NCBI RefSeq assembly: GCF_000565215.1
Contig: NZ_CP006934.1
Coordinates: forward strand, 992,001 to 1,056,000
Length of the DNA: 64,000 nucleotides
From: Spiroplasma sabaudiense Ar-1343
GTDB taxonomy: Bacteria > Bacillota_I > Bacilli_A > Mycoplasmatales > Mycoplasmataceae
Direction of reading: 5' to 3'
Shown: positions 1 through 12,323 of the stretch, one piece after another
Numbering within the stretch: position 1 is the first letter of the stretch
How the letters are laid out: each line of letters begins with the position of its first letter
Notes under the pieces: model-generated
The model's input: only the letters and a program-made list of their open reading frames with translations
Databases searched by the model: none
What the model was told of the DNA's origin: nothing
Program-made: the position numbers and the translations under genes

Positions 1-1563
1 TTAAGTTTTTGCTTATTTTTCTTTTCTGTGGGTTTTATCAAACCATGATGCAAAGGTTCATCTTTTAAAATAGACGGTTTTATTATTTACAAAAATATCT
101 CCTTCAAAATAATCAAAGTTAATAGCTCAAGTCATTAGACCGCGAGTGTAAATTCCTTCTTCTGAAAGTAACTTATGGGACCTAGAAATTGAGTCATCAG
201 TTCCAGCACCTCGACCTGCAGGTTCGTTGGTTGAGGCCCCAATCATAAAACGATCTGGACTCATTAAAAACAGCTTATTCATATTGCTAAATGTTGTTGT
301 TAAATACTTTGTCATTAAATAATAAAACTCTGCTCGCTGCGGTTCGTTATCATTTGTGACATATTGGCCTGCAGGAATATTTAGTTTTAACGCTTCTGCA
401 GCTTCTGGTACAACCCCGTCAGCTCAACCATTATAAAATTGTGGATTAATTCAGTCATAATAATCATGTAATCCAATTAAAAACGGAATATAACTTTTGC
501 TACCAATTGAATTACTATTCATTCGCAAATATGGGAATTCTGGGGCCATTGTAATCAGAAATTCTTTTCCTTGGGCACTGCGCTCATTTTTAATTTCTTT
601 TAAAACATCAACGGTAACTTGAATACTTTCACGATCACTGAGACATTCACCTTCTCAGTCAATATCTAGACCATCTAAATCATACTCATCAATAACTTTT
701 AAAATTGCTGTTTTAAGTTCATTATGTTGATTTTTGCGAAACTTCATACTAGCACCAGTCTGACCACCCATTGAAATTAGTACTTTATGACCTAAAGAAT
801 GTTGATATGCGATTCCAGCTTTTAAGCTAGCGGGATTATTAACTTCAAAGACCGGCATTGAGTAAGGGGATTTAGCATATAAAAAAGACAGGTTAATTAC
901 ATTATAGCTATTTGAGATTTCATCGAGATTGGGTTTTACTTGGTAGTTACCACCCCATTCATATCAATATCCCACTAGCTTTTTATCGTCTTGGGCAACT
1001 TTAGGATTATTTAGACGAAAATCAACTGTTGTTATCCCTTTGTAATTAGTTGAAGTTTCTTTTGCAATTAATCTTACTGTTCCTTTTGTTATATTTGCTA
1101 ACGTTACTTGGTCAAATAAGACTCCAGGGTTTTGTTGTTCTAGGCTGCTTAGTATGGTGGTTTCATCATTATTGGCTAATTTTCCTAAATATGGACTGGT
1201 GATAACACTTGATATATCACTGCGATTGTCAGGAATTGGATTTGCCAATTGAAAACTTACCTCAACAGCACCAGAATAAACTTTTGAATCAGCATTAGCT
1301 TGGACCTTAGCTGTTTCACCATTAATTTGGGAAATGAAAACTTCTTTAGTTTGTAGTTTGGGATTTAACTCTTTTACTTTATTTAGAATTGTTGCTTCTT
1401 GATTATCTTTTATTGTTTGCAAGTCCTTTACAATAATAACTGACAGTAAAGTTTGAAGATCTCCTTTAGTTGGTTTTGGTTCTCCTCCAAAACAAGATAC
1501 TGTTGTAGTTGAAGAGCTTACAATCAAAGTAATGGCACTTAGGCACGCTAATAATTTTTTCAT
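1..1563 (-). CDS. Secreted GH18 chitinase-like lipoprotein (two repeats)
   Basis: 520-residue protein whose TAA stop falls exactly on the window edge. It starts with a lipoprotein signal peptide (MKKLLACLS..., lipobox ending VSC). Residues ~35-195 hold two ~80-residue repeats of the type 'LG.L.NN...TI...L...NP...A...Y.G...V.F'. Residues ~200-520 are a glycoside hydrolase family 18 barrel with the catalytic DGLDIDWE motif (acid/base Glu304), a DYYDWINPQFYNGW strand and a C-terminal LMTWAINFD strand. GH18 enzymes hydrolyse beta-1,4 GlcNAc polymers such as chitin, and an insect host would supply chitin. The RBS AAAGGAAG precedes the ATG. It lies 50 nt downstream of a longer paralogue, probably in one transcript. 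Substrate specificity is inferred; some GH18 proteins are endo-beta-GlcNAcases or lectins. Confidence 0.9.
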
Positions 1564-1613
1564 AATTTACTTCCTTTTATTCTGAATTTCAACTGAAATA
1601 GTTTGATTAAATT

Positions 1614-3620
1614 TTAATCAAATTCAGTTCCATGGGTTTCATCATATCATTTTGCAAAGCTTCAGCGTTTGAAATAGATTGTCTGATTATTTGAGATGAT
1701 ATTTCCATCATAATTATCAAAGTTTAAAGCTCAAGTCATTAGACCGCGAGTATAAATGCCATCCTCTGCTAATAATTTATAAGATTTTTTAATTGCTGTT
1801 TCTGTTGCGGCTCCACGACCAGCTGGTTCGTTGGTTGATGCCCCTAAGACAAATCGCTCAGGTTCAATTAGATAAAAATCATTATAGCGACTATATGTTG
1901 TGGTTAAATATTTAGTCATAACATAATAGAATTCTCCTCGACGGGCTTCATCATCATTGGTGATAATTTCTAGGGGGTTCACTCCTAATTTGTTTGCCTC
2001 AGCTTGTTCTACATATGGTCCAAATGCTCAACCATTATAAAACTGAGGATTAATTCAATCATAATAATCATCCAATCCTTTCAAGAAAGGTATATAACTG
2101 GCACCTGAATTTAGTGAAGAATTTTTCAAATAAGGCATTTCGGGAGCCATCGTAATAATAAAGTTTTTACCTTGAGCTTTTCACTCATCTTTAATTTCTT
2201 TTAAAACTGTAATTGTAACTTCTTGACTTTCGCGATCTGCTAAACAAGATCCCTCTCAGTCAATATCTAAACCATCAAGATCATAATCGTTAATTGCTTT
2301 TAGAATGGCAGCTTTTAGTTCGGCTTCCTGACCTTTTCTAAACTTCATAGAATCTCCGGTTTGACCTCCCATTGAGACTAAAACTTTATGTCCCAATGAA
2401 TGTTGGTAAGTTATTCCTGTTTTTAAACTAACAGGATCATTTACTTGAAAGACTGGCATTTGATATGGAGCTGTTGCGTATAAAAATGACAAGTCAATTA
2501 CATTATAACTACTTGGTAATTCTGTCAGATTTGGCTTAACTTGGTAGCTTCCACCCCATTCATATCAGTATCCAACTAGTGTTTTATCTTCTTTATTAAT
2601 CGAAGAACCATCTAGATTAAAGGTTACTGTTGTTGTACCTTGGTAATCTTTTGAGTTTGTATTGGCTGTTAGTTTTGCACTGGTTGTAGTGATATTTGAG
2701 ATTGTAATTTGATTCATGTCAACACTGGGGTTATTTTTTTCCACAGCATTTGAAATAGTATTTTGGTCATTATTTTCCAGACGGCCAAGTGCTGGTTTGG
2801 TAATTACTTCTGTTAGTTCCTTTTTTAAAATAGCATCATTTAAAGTAAAGGTTACTGTTGTTGATCCTTGGTAATCTTTTGAATCTGCTTTAGCTGTTAG
2901 TTTAGCACTGGTTGTAGTGATATTTGAGATTGTAATTTGACTCATGTCAACACTGGGGTTTTTTTGTTTAACCGCATTTGAAATAGTATTTTGGTCATTG
3001 TTTTCCAGACGGCCAAGTGCTGGTTGGGTAATTACTTCGATTAGTTCTTTTTTAACAACAACCTCTTTAATCTTAAAGGTTACTGTCACAGAACCACGAT
3101 AGCTAGTTGAATCTGCTTTAGCTGTTAACTTGGCGCTGGTTGTAGTAATATTTGTAATATTAATTTGACTCATGTCAATGTTTTTGTTTTGTTCTTCAAC
3201 AACGGCTTTAATTGTTGATTCTTGATTGTTATCAAGTTCTCCTAAATAACTATTGGCTATGACATCAACTAGCTCTTGGCGACCATCTGGTATGTAATCT
3301 TCAATTGTAAAAGTTAATTGAGCATCACCAAAATAAAGCTTTGAACTTTCAATTGCTTTCACTTTGGCCCCTGTCGAACTGATATTAATGATTTCTATGT
3401 CATCAACTTCCAATTCAGGATTTAATTCTTTTAAAGATGTAAAGATTGTTGATTCTTCATCGTTTTTAATTTCACCTAGGTCTTTATTTTTAATAGCGGT
3501 GTATAAGTTTTGCTTGGTTTCTTCTTCCTCAGAGGGTTTAGATCAAAAACACGAAACGGTTGTTGAAGCACCACTGGCACAAAGGGTGGCCGATCCCAAA
3601 AGTAATAATAATTTTTTCAT
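1614..3620 (-). CDS. Secreted GH18 chitinase-like lipoprotein (five repeats)
   Basis: 668-residue paralogue of the neighbouring gene. The signal peptide MKKLLLLLGSATLCASGAS... ends in a VSC lipobox. Residues ~45-350 are five tandem ~80-residue repeats ('LGRLENNDQNTISNAV', 'NITTTSAKLTA', 'Y.G..TVTF'). The last three are almost identical, which suggests recent internal duplication. The GH18 domain follows with DGLDIDWE (Glu456), NPQFYNGW and LMTWALNFD. The true N-terminus is the ATG at 3618-3620, since only this start gives a signal peptide. The repeats probably space the catalytic domain from the membrane or bind substrate; this is inference. Compared with its neighbour, the number of spacer repeats is the main difference. 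Confidence 0.9.
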
Positions 3621-3662
3621 TTTTTCAATTTCCTATTTTATATAACTATTATATATTATATT

Positions 3663-3692
3663 TAAAAAATAGTGAAATCGTTAAATTTCACT
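3663..3692 (-). terminator. Rho-independent terminator
   Basis: Stem AGTGAAAT / ATTTCACT followed on the minus strand by ATTTTTTAAA. It lies just past the stop of the lipoprotein gene ending at 3698. Confidence 0.7.
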
Positions 3693-3697
3693 ATAAT

Positions 3698-5467
3698 TTA
3701 GAACAACCTTCAAGGTGATGGGGAATTGGAAGAACTAACCGAGTAGTCACTTCGGTGATTAAATGTAAAGTTAATTTTTGTGGCTGGTTGATTACTCAAA
3801 GGTGTAAAAAAATTGGTTATTAAACGGTTTAAAAAATCAGGATTTTCTTGATTATCTTGGGTTTTAAAATATATTTCATTATTTTCATTAAATTTAACAA
3901 ATCTAGGTTCATGAACTTCCGTCCAAGCTGAATATGCAAATTGATTTGTTAATTCAAAACGATCTAATGCATTATTTGCTCTGGCATTAGCTTCAGCAAA
4001 CATTTGTCTTGCTAGGGGTTGAAAATCATAGTATCGATTTGGGGATAATTCATGTCACAAAGGAGTTTTGACTAAATAAAATAAATCCGAATTATTCTGA
4101 TTTTCCAAATTTTTACTATAATTTAAGAATGCTACTTGGAACTGCAAAGCATCTTTTAAAAATTCTTGATATAAAACTCTTGTATTTTTTAGCAAAATTC
4201 TTTGGCGAATAGCAATGGTAAAATTTGGAATTTCAAAACTAGTATTTTCAAAACGAATTTGAATACCTGAGATGTTTAACCCGAATAAAGCAATTGTATT
4301 GTGGTCGTTTGAGAAATCAATTTTAAATTGTGAGCCTTGTTGATTCAAAACCCTTCTGAGTTGATTTTGTCCAAAATTTCAATTTAAGTTATATTGATTA
4401 ATTGCCTGAGATGAATTTGGGTCGTTTTCTAACAAATTTTCCAAACTTGGAATTTCTCTATTCATGAAAGTGCCTAAAATTCTAGAATCATTTTCTTGAG
4501 CAATTTTTAAGAATTCTGCAGTAGAGGCATCGTCCTTTAAAAGAGTTTTTTTAGCTAAATCAATGAGGTTGGTAGGACTTGGTGACAAACGTCAATATAA
4601 TTTTGGAATTGAAAATCGGGCTGAAGCATCTGCTGTGTGATCTCGGTTGATTGTTTTGACCATTGTATTTAAATTAATTCCATAATGATTGTCTGGAACA
4701 CTTATCTTAGAAATAGTTTCTTTAATTTGATTTTGAATTGTTTCATCTCTGATTATTCGCTGGGCAGAATTTACTATATGACCAGAATTACTATTATAGA
4801 TGAATCCATTAGCAATTTTATCTTCGTTAAAAGAATCAGTTAAATCATTTTTGATTTTATTTAAATTTTCTGAAATTATTTTATTTGAAAAAACATTCAT
4901 ATCAGCATTTTGCCAAATTCGAAGATTTTCAACCGTTCCAACCGCTGTGCGATAAATAATCACCGTGCTAAACTCAATTTTTAAACTCATAGAAGAAACT
5001 CCTCGTTTTTGAAGTTCTATTCTACTTACATAAAAACCATTTTGGATGGGAGGGTTATTATTAACTAGGAGTGGCAAGAAGTTAGGATTGTTATTCACCT
5101 CTTGACGAAGTTGATTGTTAATTTGCTCCCAGTTAATTATTTTTCTCAAATCTTGATTAATTGATTCAAAAGCTGAACTATTAGAATTTGCCAATTCAGA
5201 TGGCTCTATTTTTTGTAAGTTTGAAAAATTAATAAAACTAAATGGGCTTGAATTATCTTCATAAAAAAACAAGTATGGGGCCATATTACCGGCAACATTG
5301 GTTTGGTAAATACTAGTAACTGTAGAAATTAAATTTTGAATCCCGGCTTCATAGTCATACGAGGGGTGTTCATCTTTGTTATTTATTTTTCTAGAGCAAG
5401 ATATTATCGTTAATGGGGTTGCGGTTAAGATTGATAAGGTTCCTAAAGTAGTAAGAAATTTTCTCAC
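3698..5467 (-). CDS. Paralogous mollicute lipoprotein (MOLPALP-like), copy 1
   Basis: 589 residues. I prefer the GTG at 5465-5467: it has an AAGGTG Shine-Dalgarno six bases upstream and starts a clean signal peptide (MRKFLTTLGTL...IISC). The ATG at 5495 would add ten unlikely residues. The N-terminal 'YDYEAGIQNLISTVTSIYQ', a central 'W..INNQLRQEV' and 'IELQKRGVSSMSLKIEFST' align with seven other lipoproteins in this window, but this is the most divergent copy. It looks like the multi-copy mollicute lipoprotein family annotated as MOLPALP. Function is unknown; such surface proteins are usually thought to be antigens or adhesins. Confidence 0.8.
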
Positions 5468-5727
5468 GGGTGACACCTTAACTTTCAAACAAAGCAAACT
5501 TGGTAAAGCATTTTATGTTTGCTTTATGTAAATATTTTAACACCTTAAGTTTTTTATTATAAGCATTTATTTATTTTGCTTCTTTTATACTATAAATATT
5601 AGTTATTTTTTTAAAAATATTTAAGAAAAAACTTATTAGTTGTTTTTAAAAAAAACTAATAAATTATCTAAAAATTGTTTAAAATTAATTAATACAGCAA
5701 AATAATGTGCTTATGATTGGGGTTGCT

Positions 5728-6489
5728 ATGGAAAGTACTTTCGGCCAAATTGATATAATTCGAAAACAAGAGCGCCCAGGTCTTGTCAAGAGTATTGCCG
5801 TAGAATTATTTAATCAATTTGTTAACAACCATTTTTTGAGTTCTAAAAAAACTGCGGCAAAACTCTTTATTTCACAGGCCACTTTGACTAAGTTTTCAAA
5901 GCGGCTATCATTTTCAGGATATAATGAGTTAATTTTAAGATTAAAATGAGAACACGAACAAATCAAGGAGCGATTTATTAGTAGTAATTTAACCATTGAG
6001 GAGTTTAAAAATTCTTCGATTAATGCGATTGAAGAATGTGACAAATTTTTACCAAAATTAGAAATTCTATCAAATCTAATAAAAAAATCTGGAATGGTTC
6101 ATATTGTCTATACTTTACAAAGTTCTTCTGAAGCAAATTTATTATATGATGTGGTTGGTGCTCACAAACGCGATGTTCGTTTATATACACCTCAAAGTTT
6201 TTTTCCATTCCATCTTAAAAACCTAAGAGAAAATGATCTTATTATTGCCTTTATTTATGGAAAAAACGTTGAAGTTGTCATTGATGATTTTAAAAAGCTA
6301 TCGCTTGAGAAAAGCAACCAATTAGCTATTTTTTGCACCAATTTATTAAAGCAGACAATTAACTCAGATGATTTGATAATAGTAACAGATGTTGATTATT
6401 ATTCTAAAAAATTCATTAACCAGCATTTTATTTTAAGCTATTTATTTTCATTAATTGATAACTTTTTAGAAATTAAAAGTAAAAGTTAA
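5728..6489 (+). CDS. RpiR-family transcriptional regulator
   Basis: 253 residues. The N-terminal ~75 residues form an RpiR-type helix-turn-helix (SSKKTAAKLFISQATLTKFS...). The C-terminal part resembles a sugar-isomerase (SIS) fold, but without the usual glycine-rich sugar-phosphate motif. Starts at GTG 5707, ATG 5713 or ATG 5728 are possible; I chose 5728 because GGGG lies six bases upstream. RpiR proteins control sugar-phosphate catabolism. This one is divergent from the lipoprotein at 3698-5467 and convergent with an ABC exporter. The target is unknown, and the degenerate SIS part may mean an altered or lost ligand site. Confidence 0.8.
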
Positions 6490-6503
6490 GCTATGAAAAA
6501 TAT

Positions 6504-6540
6504 AAAAACCCCGTTTTAATAACGGGGTTTTTATATTTTT
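6504..6540. terminator. Bidirectional terminator
   Basis: Strong hairpin with arms AAAAACCCCGTT and AACGGGGTTTTT, T-rich on both sides, between the convergent regulator and ABC exporter genes. Confidence 0.9.
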
Positions 6541-6581
6541 GTAAACAATTTTAATAAAAAATTATTATCTTAATAGTTTAA

Positions 6582-8522
6582 TTAATCCATTAACCCTGCT
6601 TCATATAATTTTTTGAAGTGACCTGGTGTTGATTTTAAAGATTCAAACGTTCCGGTTTGAACTATTCCAGCACCATCAGCTCCTAAAACAATAATTTCAT
6701 CAGCATTTTTAATTGTGCTTAGACGGTGTGCAATTGAAACAGTTGTTCTTCCAACCATTAAGTCTTCAAGTTTTTCTTGGATTTCTTTTTCAACAATATT
6801 ATCAAGAGCACTAGTTGCTTCATCCAAAATCAAAATTTTTGGATCTTTTAAAAACATTCGTGCAATAATCATACGTTGTTTTTGACCTCCAGAAAGCATG
6901 AAACCTCGTTCTCCCAAAATAGTTTGGTATCCTTCCGGTCAAGTCATAATTAAATTGTGCAGTTCTGCTTTCTTACAAGCTTCAATCACTTCTTCTTCTG
7001 TTGCATCAAAACGCCCATAAGCAACATTATCAAAAACGTTACCGTAAATAATTTGAGGATCTTGCTCAACATAACCAATATTAAATAAGTAACTCGACAA
7101 GTTAACATCTTTTAAGTTAATATTTTTGTTAATAAGGATTTGACCTTCAGTTGGGTCATAGTATCTCAATAATAGTCGTGAAATAGTTGATTTTCCACTT
7201 CCAGTTTCACCAACAAAAGCATAGCTGCGCCCTTGTTTAAAAGTAAAATCAAATTTTGGCAAAATTGTTTTTGTTGGTTTTTCTGGATAAGCAAACGAAA
7301 CACCTTTGAAAATAATGTCTCCTGAAATTTCTTCAATTTTAATACCATCATTGTAGTGAGGGTCTAAAATTGATTCTGCTTCGATTGTTGATTCTACTCG
7401 CGTTGATGCAACCGAAGCCTGAGCAATTCCAACCGATGCCATAACTACTTGAAATAGTGGTCCGGTCATAATACCTTGAGCCATGGTAAATGAGGCAAAT
7501 GTAATTCCAAAGAATTCTACTCCTGCAGCGCCTGAATTACCATATTTAATCATTGCTATTCCTATCGAAATAAATTGAATAAAACTAATTCCTGAGAACA
7601 AAATTGTAATCATTAATGCTTGGATTTTTCCCATTTTTACAGATTCTGAATAGTATTTTTTATGTAAATCTTTGAAACGATTGGTTTCATAATTCTCGGT
7701 TCCTGATGCTTTTACCAAACGGATAGCTCCCACTCGGTCAGTAACATCTCCATTAATATCAGTCACAACTTCACGAACTCTTGAATAGCTACGTTTAGTA
7801 AAGGCAAACGAAATTGCCATTGCTAAAAGAATTACAACAAACATCCCTAATACCGAAGCTGCTAAAGTGGCTTCAAAAATAAACATCATAATTGAGGCTC
7901 CTATGATTGTTAGAAAAGCGTTAATTAGAGTTACTGGAACTTGAACCGCTTGATCTCCGACGATTTGAGTATCAGAGATTACTTTTGTAATGATTTCTCC
8001 AATTTTTTTATCTGAATAATATGAAATATCTTGACGTACAAGCGATTCAAGAGAACGGTTTCTTAAATCAATTTCAATTTTTTTACCCATTAAAACAGAA
8101 AAATACTGTGATCCATAGGTAATCAAAGCACTTCCAGCAACAATAGCTAGAGCAATTGTTAGGGTTGTTTGTCAAGGTAGCCCCCAAAAATCAACCCCCT
8201 GAATTGGTAGTCCGTTTTTTTGCATGATATCTGTGGTCATTTGTTTCACTAGTAGCGGAATTGCAATTGACCCTAAAACTGAAATAATTGATAAAGTAAT
8301 TATAATTATTGCTAGCTGTCAATGCTTTTTAAAGTAGCGAATTACTAAAGGGAAAAATGCCCCTTTAGGTCTAGAAAGGTTTATGTCTTTTTTAATTAAT
8401 TTAGCAACAGCGTTTGTGTGTTGCTTATCACTAATAACTTTGTTTGTTAATTTTTCGTTTAAAATCTCGATTTCTCGGCGGATTTCAAGATCTTTAAACT
8501 CGTGTTTTGGTAATTTAGTCAT
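6582..8522 (-). CDS. ABC exporter (fused membrane and ATPase domains)
   Basis: 646 residues. An N-terminal cytosolic extension (~60 residues) precedes a six-helix type I exporter domain (residues ~60-370) and a C-terminal ATPase domain. The ATPase has Walker [10 protein letters not shown], signature LSGGQKQR, Walker [13 protein letters not shown] and switch His in AHRLST. This is the MsbA/LmrA/BmrA-like half-transporter architecture that works as a dimer; substrates are typically lipids, drugs or peptides. The RBS is AAAGGAG and the gene appears monocistronic. The exact substrate cannot be read from the sequence. Confidence 0.93.
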
Positions 8523-8702
8523 TTTATAACTCCTTTCGCTTATTATTTTATATTAAAAATTTTTTATAATAATAAATACGTTTTTACTTTTAGTAAAGGT
8601 GTTTACTAAAATAGTAAATTAAATAAAAATTGATTTCAAAGAAGTTTGCATTTAAGATAAAGTTTATATAAAATATAGTAAATATCATAAAGGAGAAAAA
8701 TT

Positions 8703-9374
8703 ATGAAAAAATTATTATCAGTTTTAGGAGCTTTAAGCCTGGCAACAATTCCCGCATCAGGTGTTGTTGCATGTAATGTTGGAATTACTCCCCCAGAAAT
8801 TAATGAAGAATTGAAATATGGGGATTTAAGCGAGATATTAGAAGTTAGAGATCTAGGGCGAATTGAAGTGGAACCAACAGAAGATAAAATCGGAATTATT
8901 TCTTTAGATGTATTTAAGGATTTAATAGACAAGAATAATAAGAATGATTTGGATTGAGATAAACTAGATGTTGTCATAAATATTAATGAGGCTATCGTTT
9001 CACCAAAAGCAGAAGAAATCGAACCAGAAAAGGTTCCTGAAATAGAGATGTTTGATGAAGAAATTGAAGAACAAATTGAAGAGAAATATACAGGAGAAGC
9101 TGTCACAGTTACTTTTAAAGCATTTGCAGATTTAAATAAATCTCTTACTTCAAAAGTACTAGGTGAAGTAAATAGCGAAGCTGAAGATGATGTATTTTTA
9201 AATGAGATTTTGTTGGAACTTGGAAAATTAACAAGAAATACCAAATTTAACCCCTCTTCTAATGATGGATATTCATTAAAAGATAAAACAAGCTCAACTG
9301 TAATTTTAGTTGGTGGTGAGGAAGCCGAATACTTTGGCGAAGCTACTATCAGCTTTACTAGCATGTCTAGTTAA
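8703..9374 (+). CDS. Small lipoprotein made of chitinase-type repeats
   Basis: 223 residues with signal peptide MKKLLSVLGALSLAT... and VVAC lipobox, RBS AAAGGAG. After the Cys come two acidic domains that resemble the repeats of the GH18 genes at the left edge: 'DLGRIEVEPTEDKIGIIS', 'YTGEAVTVTFKAF' and later 'LGEVNSEAEDD', 'YFGEATISFTS'. The central linker is very Glu-rich. It has no catalytic domain, so it may be a free-standing surface or binding version of the repeat. Function unknown. Confidence 0.8.
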
Positions 9375-9448
9375 ATAAAATAATAGATATTTATTTTGAA
9401 ATTAGTATTAAAAAAGTAATTATTTAAACGGATTGGAGTTTAAAGGTT

Positions 9449-10816
9449 ATGACAAACAAGATTTATAAAAAATGATATATTTTAACAACCTTGGCGATTG
9501 CCGGGTTTTTATTTGTTGGTTTTATTGCAACATCATTTGGTAATATTGATAGATGGTTCGCCGATGTTATGGGTGAAGGAATGCAGATCAATTTTGTAAA
9601 ATTTTGAGTTGTTTTTTATAACGAAATGGGTTTTACTTCATTATTTCTTGTAATGTCAATTTCATTTTTAATTGTTATTGAAGCTTTTTATTTAAGGTTT
9701 CAAGGTAAGAAATCAGTTTACAACACAATTTATCTTTGCTATTTTGTTGTTATAATTTTTTTTCTAACTTACAACTTAATAAGACTAGTTGGGGTTTTTA
9801 ATGAGAACACCGGTTGAGGACCGGGAATTGATGTAGAGTATTTAACAAATAATACCTTTAAAAGTGCTGCAAGAATATCTATATTTATCATCGAAACAAT
9901 GATTTTAATTTTCTGAATTTTATTTTTACGTTTAAAACTAAGTAAATCAAGAGTTTTAATTGAGAATCGCGTTTGAATTACTGCGATTAGCGCCTTGGTA
10001 TTTGGAATTATTAGTTTTTTAATTTTAACTTTGATTTTAAAACAAACTTTTGGTCGACCTTATTATTTGAATGTTGAATTTGAAAAATACATTGGAAAGG
10101 TCGAGCTAGATGATAGTGGCTGAGCTATAGATATTGAACTTACCCCAGAAGTTCAAAAACTTGAGGTTGATTACCCAAATATTAAGGAACAAATTTTACA
10201 AAGCTATAATACTGGAGGTTATTGAACACAAGCAGACAGATATTATAAATGATATGAAATTAATGGAAATTGATATCAAAATATTAAATTTTGGCCCGGA
10301 TCAAAGTGATTTACTTGAATTCTTCCTTTTGATCCAAACTACACTAAACCATTATGCTGAGACAACAGGGATTTTCCGTCCGGACATACAATTTCAGGAT
10401 TCACTGGGATTTACTATGTTTTATTTGCTGATTCAATAGTTAAAAACCAAAAAAACAAGCGTTGAATTACAATTACTTTATTCGCTATTTGGTTAGTAAA
10501 CGAGCTCTCAATGATCAATTTGTTGGTTGTTGCTCGAACACATTATGTTTCAGATACTTGATTTTCTTTTGTGTTTTGCACCATTGCATTAATTTGATCA
10601 TTGTCAGTAACAAATAAACTAGCGACTAAAATTGTTTTAAAAATCCGCAATAAAAGTTTAAAAGAAAATAATTTTTGCATTTTAAATAACAGAATTTATA
10701 TTTACTATCAAAATGATAATAAAATACTAATTTCAAAATTTGGAACCAAAAAATCAGAAAAGAAAATTAAAAAATATTTAAACGAAACCCAAGTTAATGA
10801 AATTATTCATAGTTAA
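9449..10816 (+). CDS. PAP2-superfamily membrane phosphatase
   Basis: 455 residues with about six membrane helices. The three PAP2 (lipid phosphatase) motifs are present: LKQTFGRP, FPSGHT and VVARTHYVSD (the Arg, His and Asp of the phosphohistidine site). A large soluble insertion rich in Trp and Tyr lies between motifs 1 and 2, and there is a basic cytosolic tail of about 80 residues. PAP2 enzymes dephosphorylate phosphatidate or polyprenyl diphosphates. With no peptidoglycan to build, a phospholipid or isoprenoid phosphate is more likely here; that is inference. The frame is continuous only when the numerous TGA codons are read as Trp. Confidence 0.85.
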
Positions 10817-10991
10817 AATTATTGTTATTTTAAGATAGTGCTATATAATGAATTCAAGGTTGAGAACATTGAACTTCATCAGAAATAATTTTTAAATTAT
10901 TAATTGCTTTGATTTTCAAACTTCCTTACCTTTATTTTTTTATTTAATAAAATATTTATTTTAGTAAAGACAGAAAATGGGGAAAATAATT

Positions 10992-11417
10992 ATGGAATGA
11001 AAATCAAAAAATTATTTATTAGAGGATGGTAGCAAAAAAATGTTAGGCCAAATGGTTGGTCCAAAAGGGATTATTTTATTTTTCTATCCAAAAGCTAGTA
11101 CAACTTTTTGCACTTTAGAAGTCAATTGCTTTCAAGAGAACTTAAGTGAGATTAAATCAAAGGGCTACTCAGTTGCAGGAGTTTCTATGGACCACAAGAC
11201 TGAGCAAGAAAAATTTGCCAAAGAATGCAATATTGATTACTCATTAATTTGTGATACAGATTTAATATTACACAAAGGCTTTAACACCATTAATGGGGAA
11301 ACACCAACAGAGGAAGACCGAAGTACTTTTATTTTAGATAAAAACTTAGATATGATTCATGAATTCAGAAATATTGATGCTGTCGAACATATAAAAGAGG
11401 TTATCGGTAAACTATAA
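10992..11417 (+). CDS. bcp: Peroxiredoxin (Bcp/PrxQ type)
   Basis: 141 residues. Start ATG 10992 (MEWKSKNYLLEDG...) follows GGGG nine bases upstream and includes the expected beta-hairpin before the core. The active-site region reads FFYPKASTTFCTLEVNCF: the peroxidatic Cys sits where the family has TPxCTxE, and a second Cys six residues later could be the resolving Cys. 'EEDRSTFILDKN' is typical of the family. It reduces hydroperoxides at the expense of thiols. A same-length paralogue lies at 62262-62687. Confidence 0.92.
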
Positions 11418-11441
11418 TAAATTGTAAAAAAATATAAATAA

Positions 11442-11476
11442 AAAATCTTATTGAAATTATTCAATAAGATTTTTTA
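11442..11476. terminator. Bidirectional terminator
   Basis: Stem AATCTTATTGAA / TTCAATAAGATT with T-runs on both sides, between the convergent peroxiredoxin and TauE/SafE genes. Confidence 0.9.
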
Positions 11477-11496
11477 ATGAGTTTTAATCTAGAAAA

Positions 11497-12321
11497 CTAT
11501 AATAAAACATCAAGTATTAATTTGATTGCGGAAATTCAAATCAAGACAATTAGTATTCACTTAATGTAAATTTCTTTTGTAATATATTTTTTTACTGCAA
11601 TCGCAACAATAGTTCCAATAATAACTCCTATCAGCATTGGCAATCCGGTCTTAACCATAATTTCAAAATCACCAAAAAGATGATAATTCAATAGTAGCGA
11701 TATTAAAGATGCCCCCGCAATTAGCGAATGAGAAATCGGTGAAGCTTGACCCATAGTCAGACCACATCAAATTAATAAAATTGGCATCAAAATAGGTCCT
11801 CCGCCCATTCCGGTTAGTGAAGTTATTAATCCCCCAGCTATACTTATGAAAATTAACTTAAAGATATTAATGCTACTTTGTTCATTGATTTTAATATTGA
11901 ATTTTGATTTTATTTCCGAATTATTTTTTTTTTCTTTGTTTTTAAAAACATATTCAACAAGGATTAACAAGATACTGACAAAAATCAAAATTGCTCCAAT
12001 GATTATTTTTAAAACATCCAGGCTAAATAAGCCAGCAATATATCTTCCTAAAAATACAGCTGGAACTGAAGCCACTATTCCAATTAAAATAACTAAATAG
12101 TTAATATTTTTTTTAATTAAATTTCAAATAACATTAATGGTTGCAGAAACAAAAACAAGTAGAGTTGATATAAATTTAATTTCTTCAATGTTTTTTGACG
12201 GCAACAAAATCAGTAATAGCGGAACAAATAAAACTCCACCACCGACTCCTGAAACCGAACCCAGACCAGAAACTAATAACGCAATAACAAATAAAATTGG
12301 GATTAAAATAAATAAACTCAT
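11497..12321 (-). CDS. TauE/SafE-family membrane permease
   Basis: 274 residues, about eight membrane helices in two homologous halves, each with the family's glycine signature (GSVSGVGGGVLFVPLL and SLTGMGGGPILMPILL). The family is annotated as sulfite/sulfonate/organosulfur or organic anion exporters; the actual substrate is unknown. It is the last gene of the murP-murQ transcript and starts 2 nt after the preceding small gene. MurQ releases D-lactate, so export of an organic acid would fit the context, but that is speculation. Confidence 0.88.
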
Positions 12322-12323
12322 AA

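Noticed and set aside
2600..3250. Direct repeats as a CRISPR array
   Set aside because: They are ~240 bp in-frame coding repeats of the GH18 lipoprotein with no short spacers.
127..3413. Chitinase genes appearing as many short broken frames
   Set aside because: Breaks are all TGA codons read as Trp; no frameshift is needed.
8636..9364. Long minus-strand frame opposite the small lipoprotein
   Set aside because: Antisense shadow of the acidic lipoprotein gene; Ser-rich translation without signal peptide or motif.
10134..10439. Open frame overlapping the PAP2 gene
   Set aside because: It is out of frame with 9449-10816, which is continuous under code 4 and has all PAP2 motifs.
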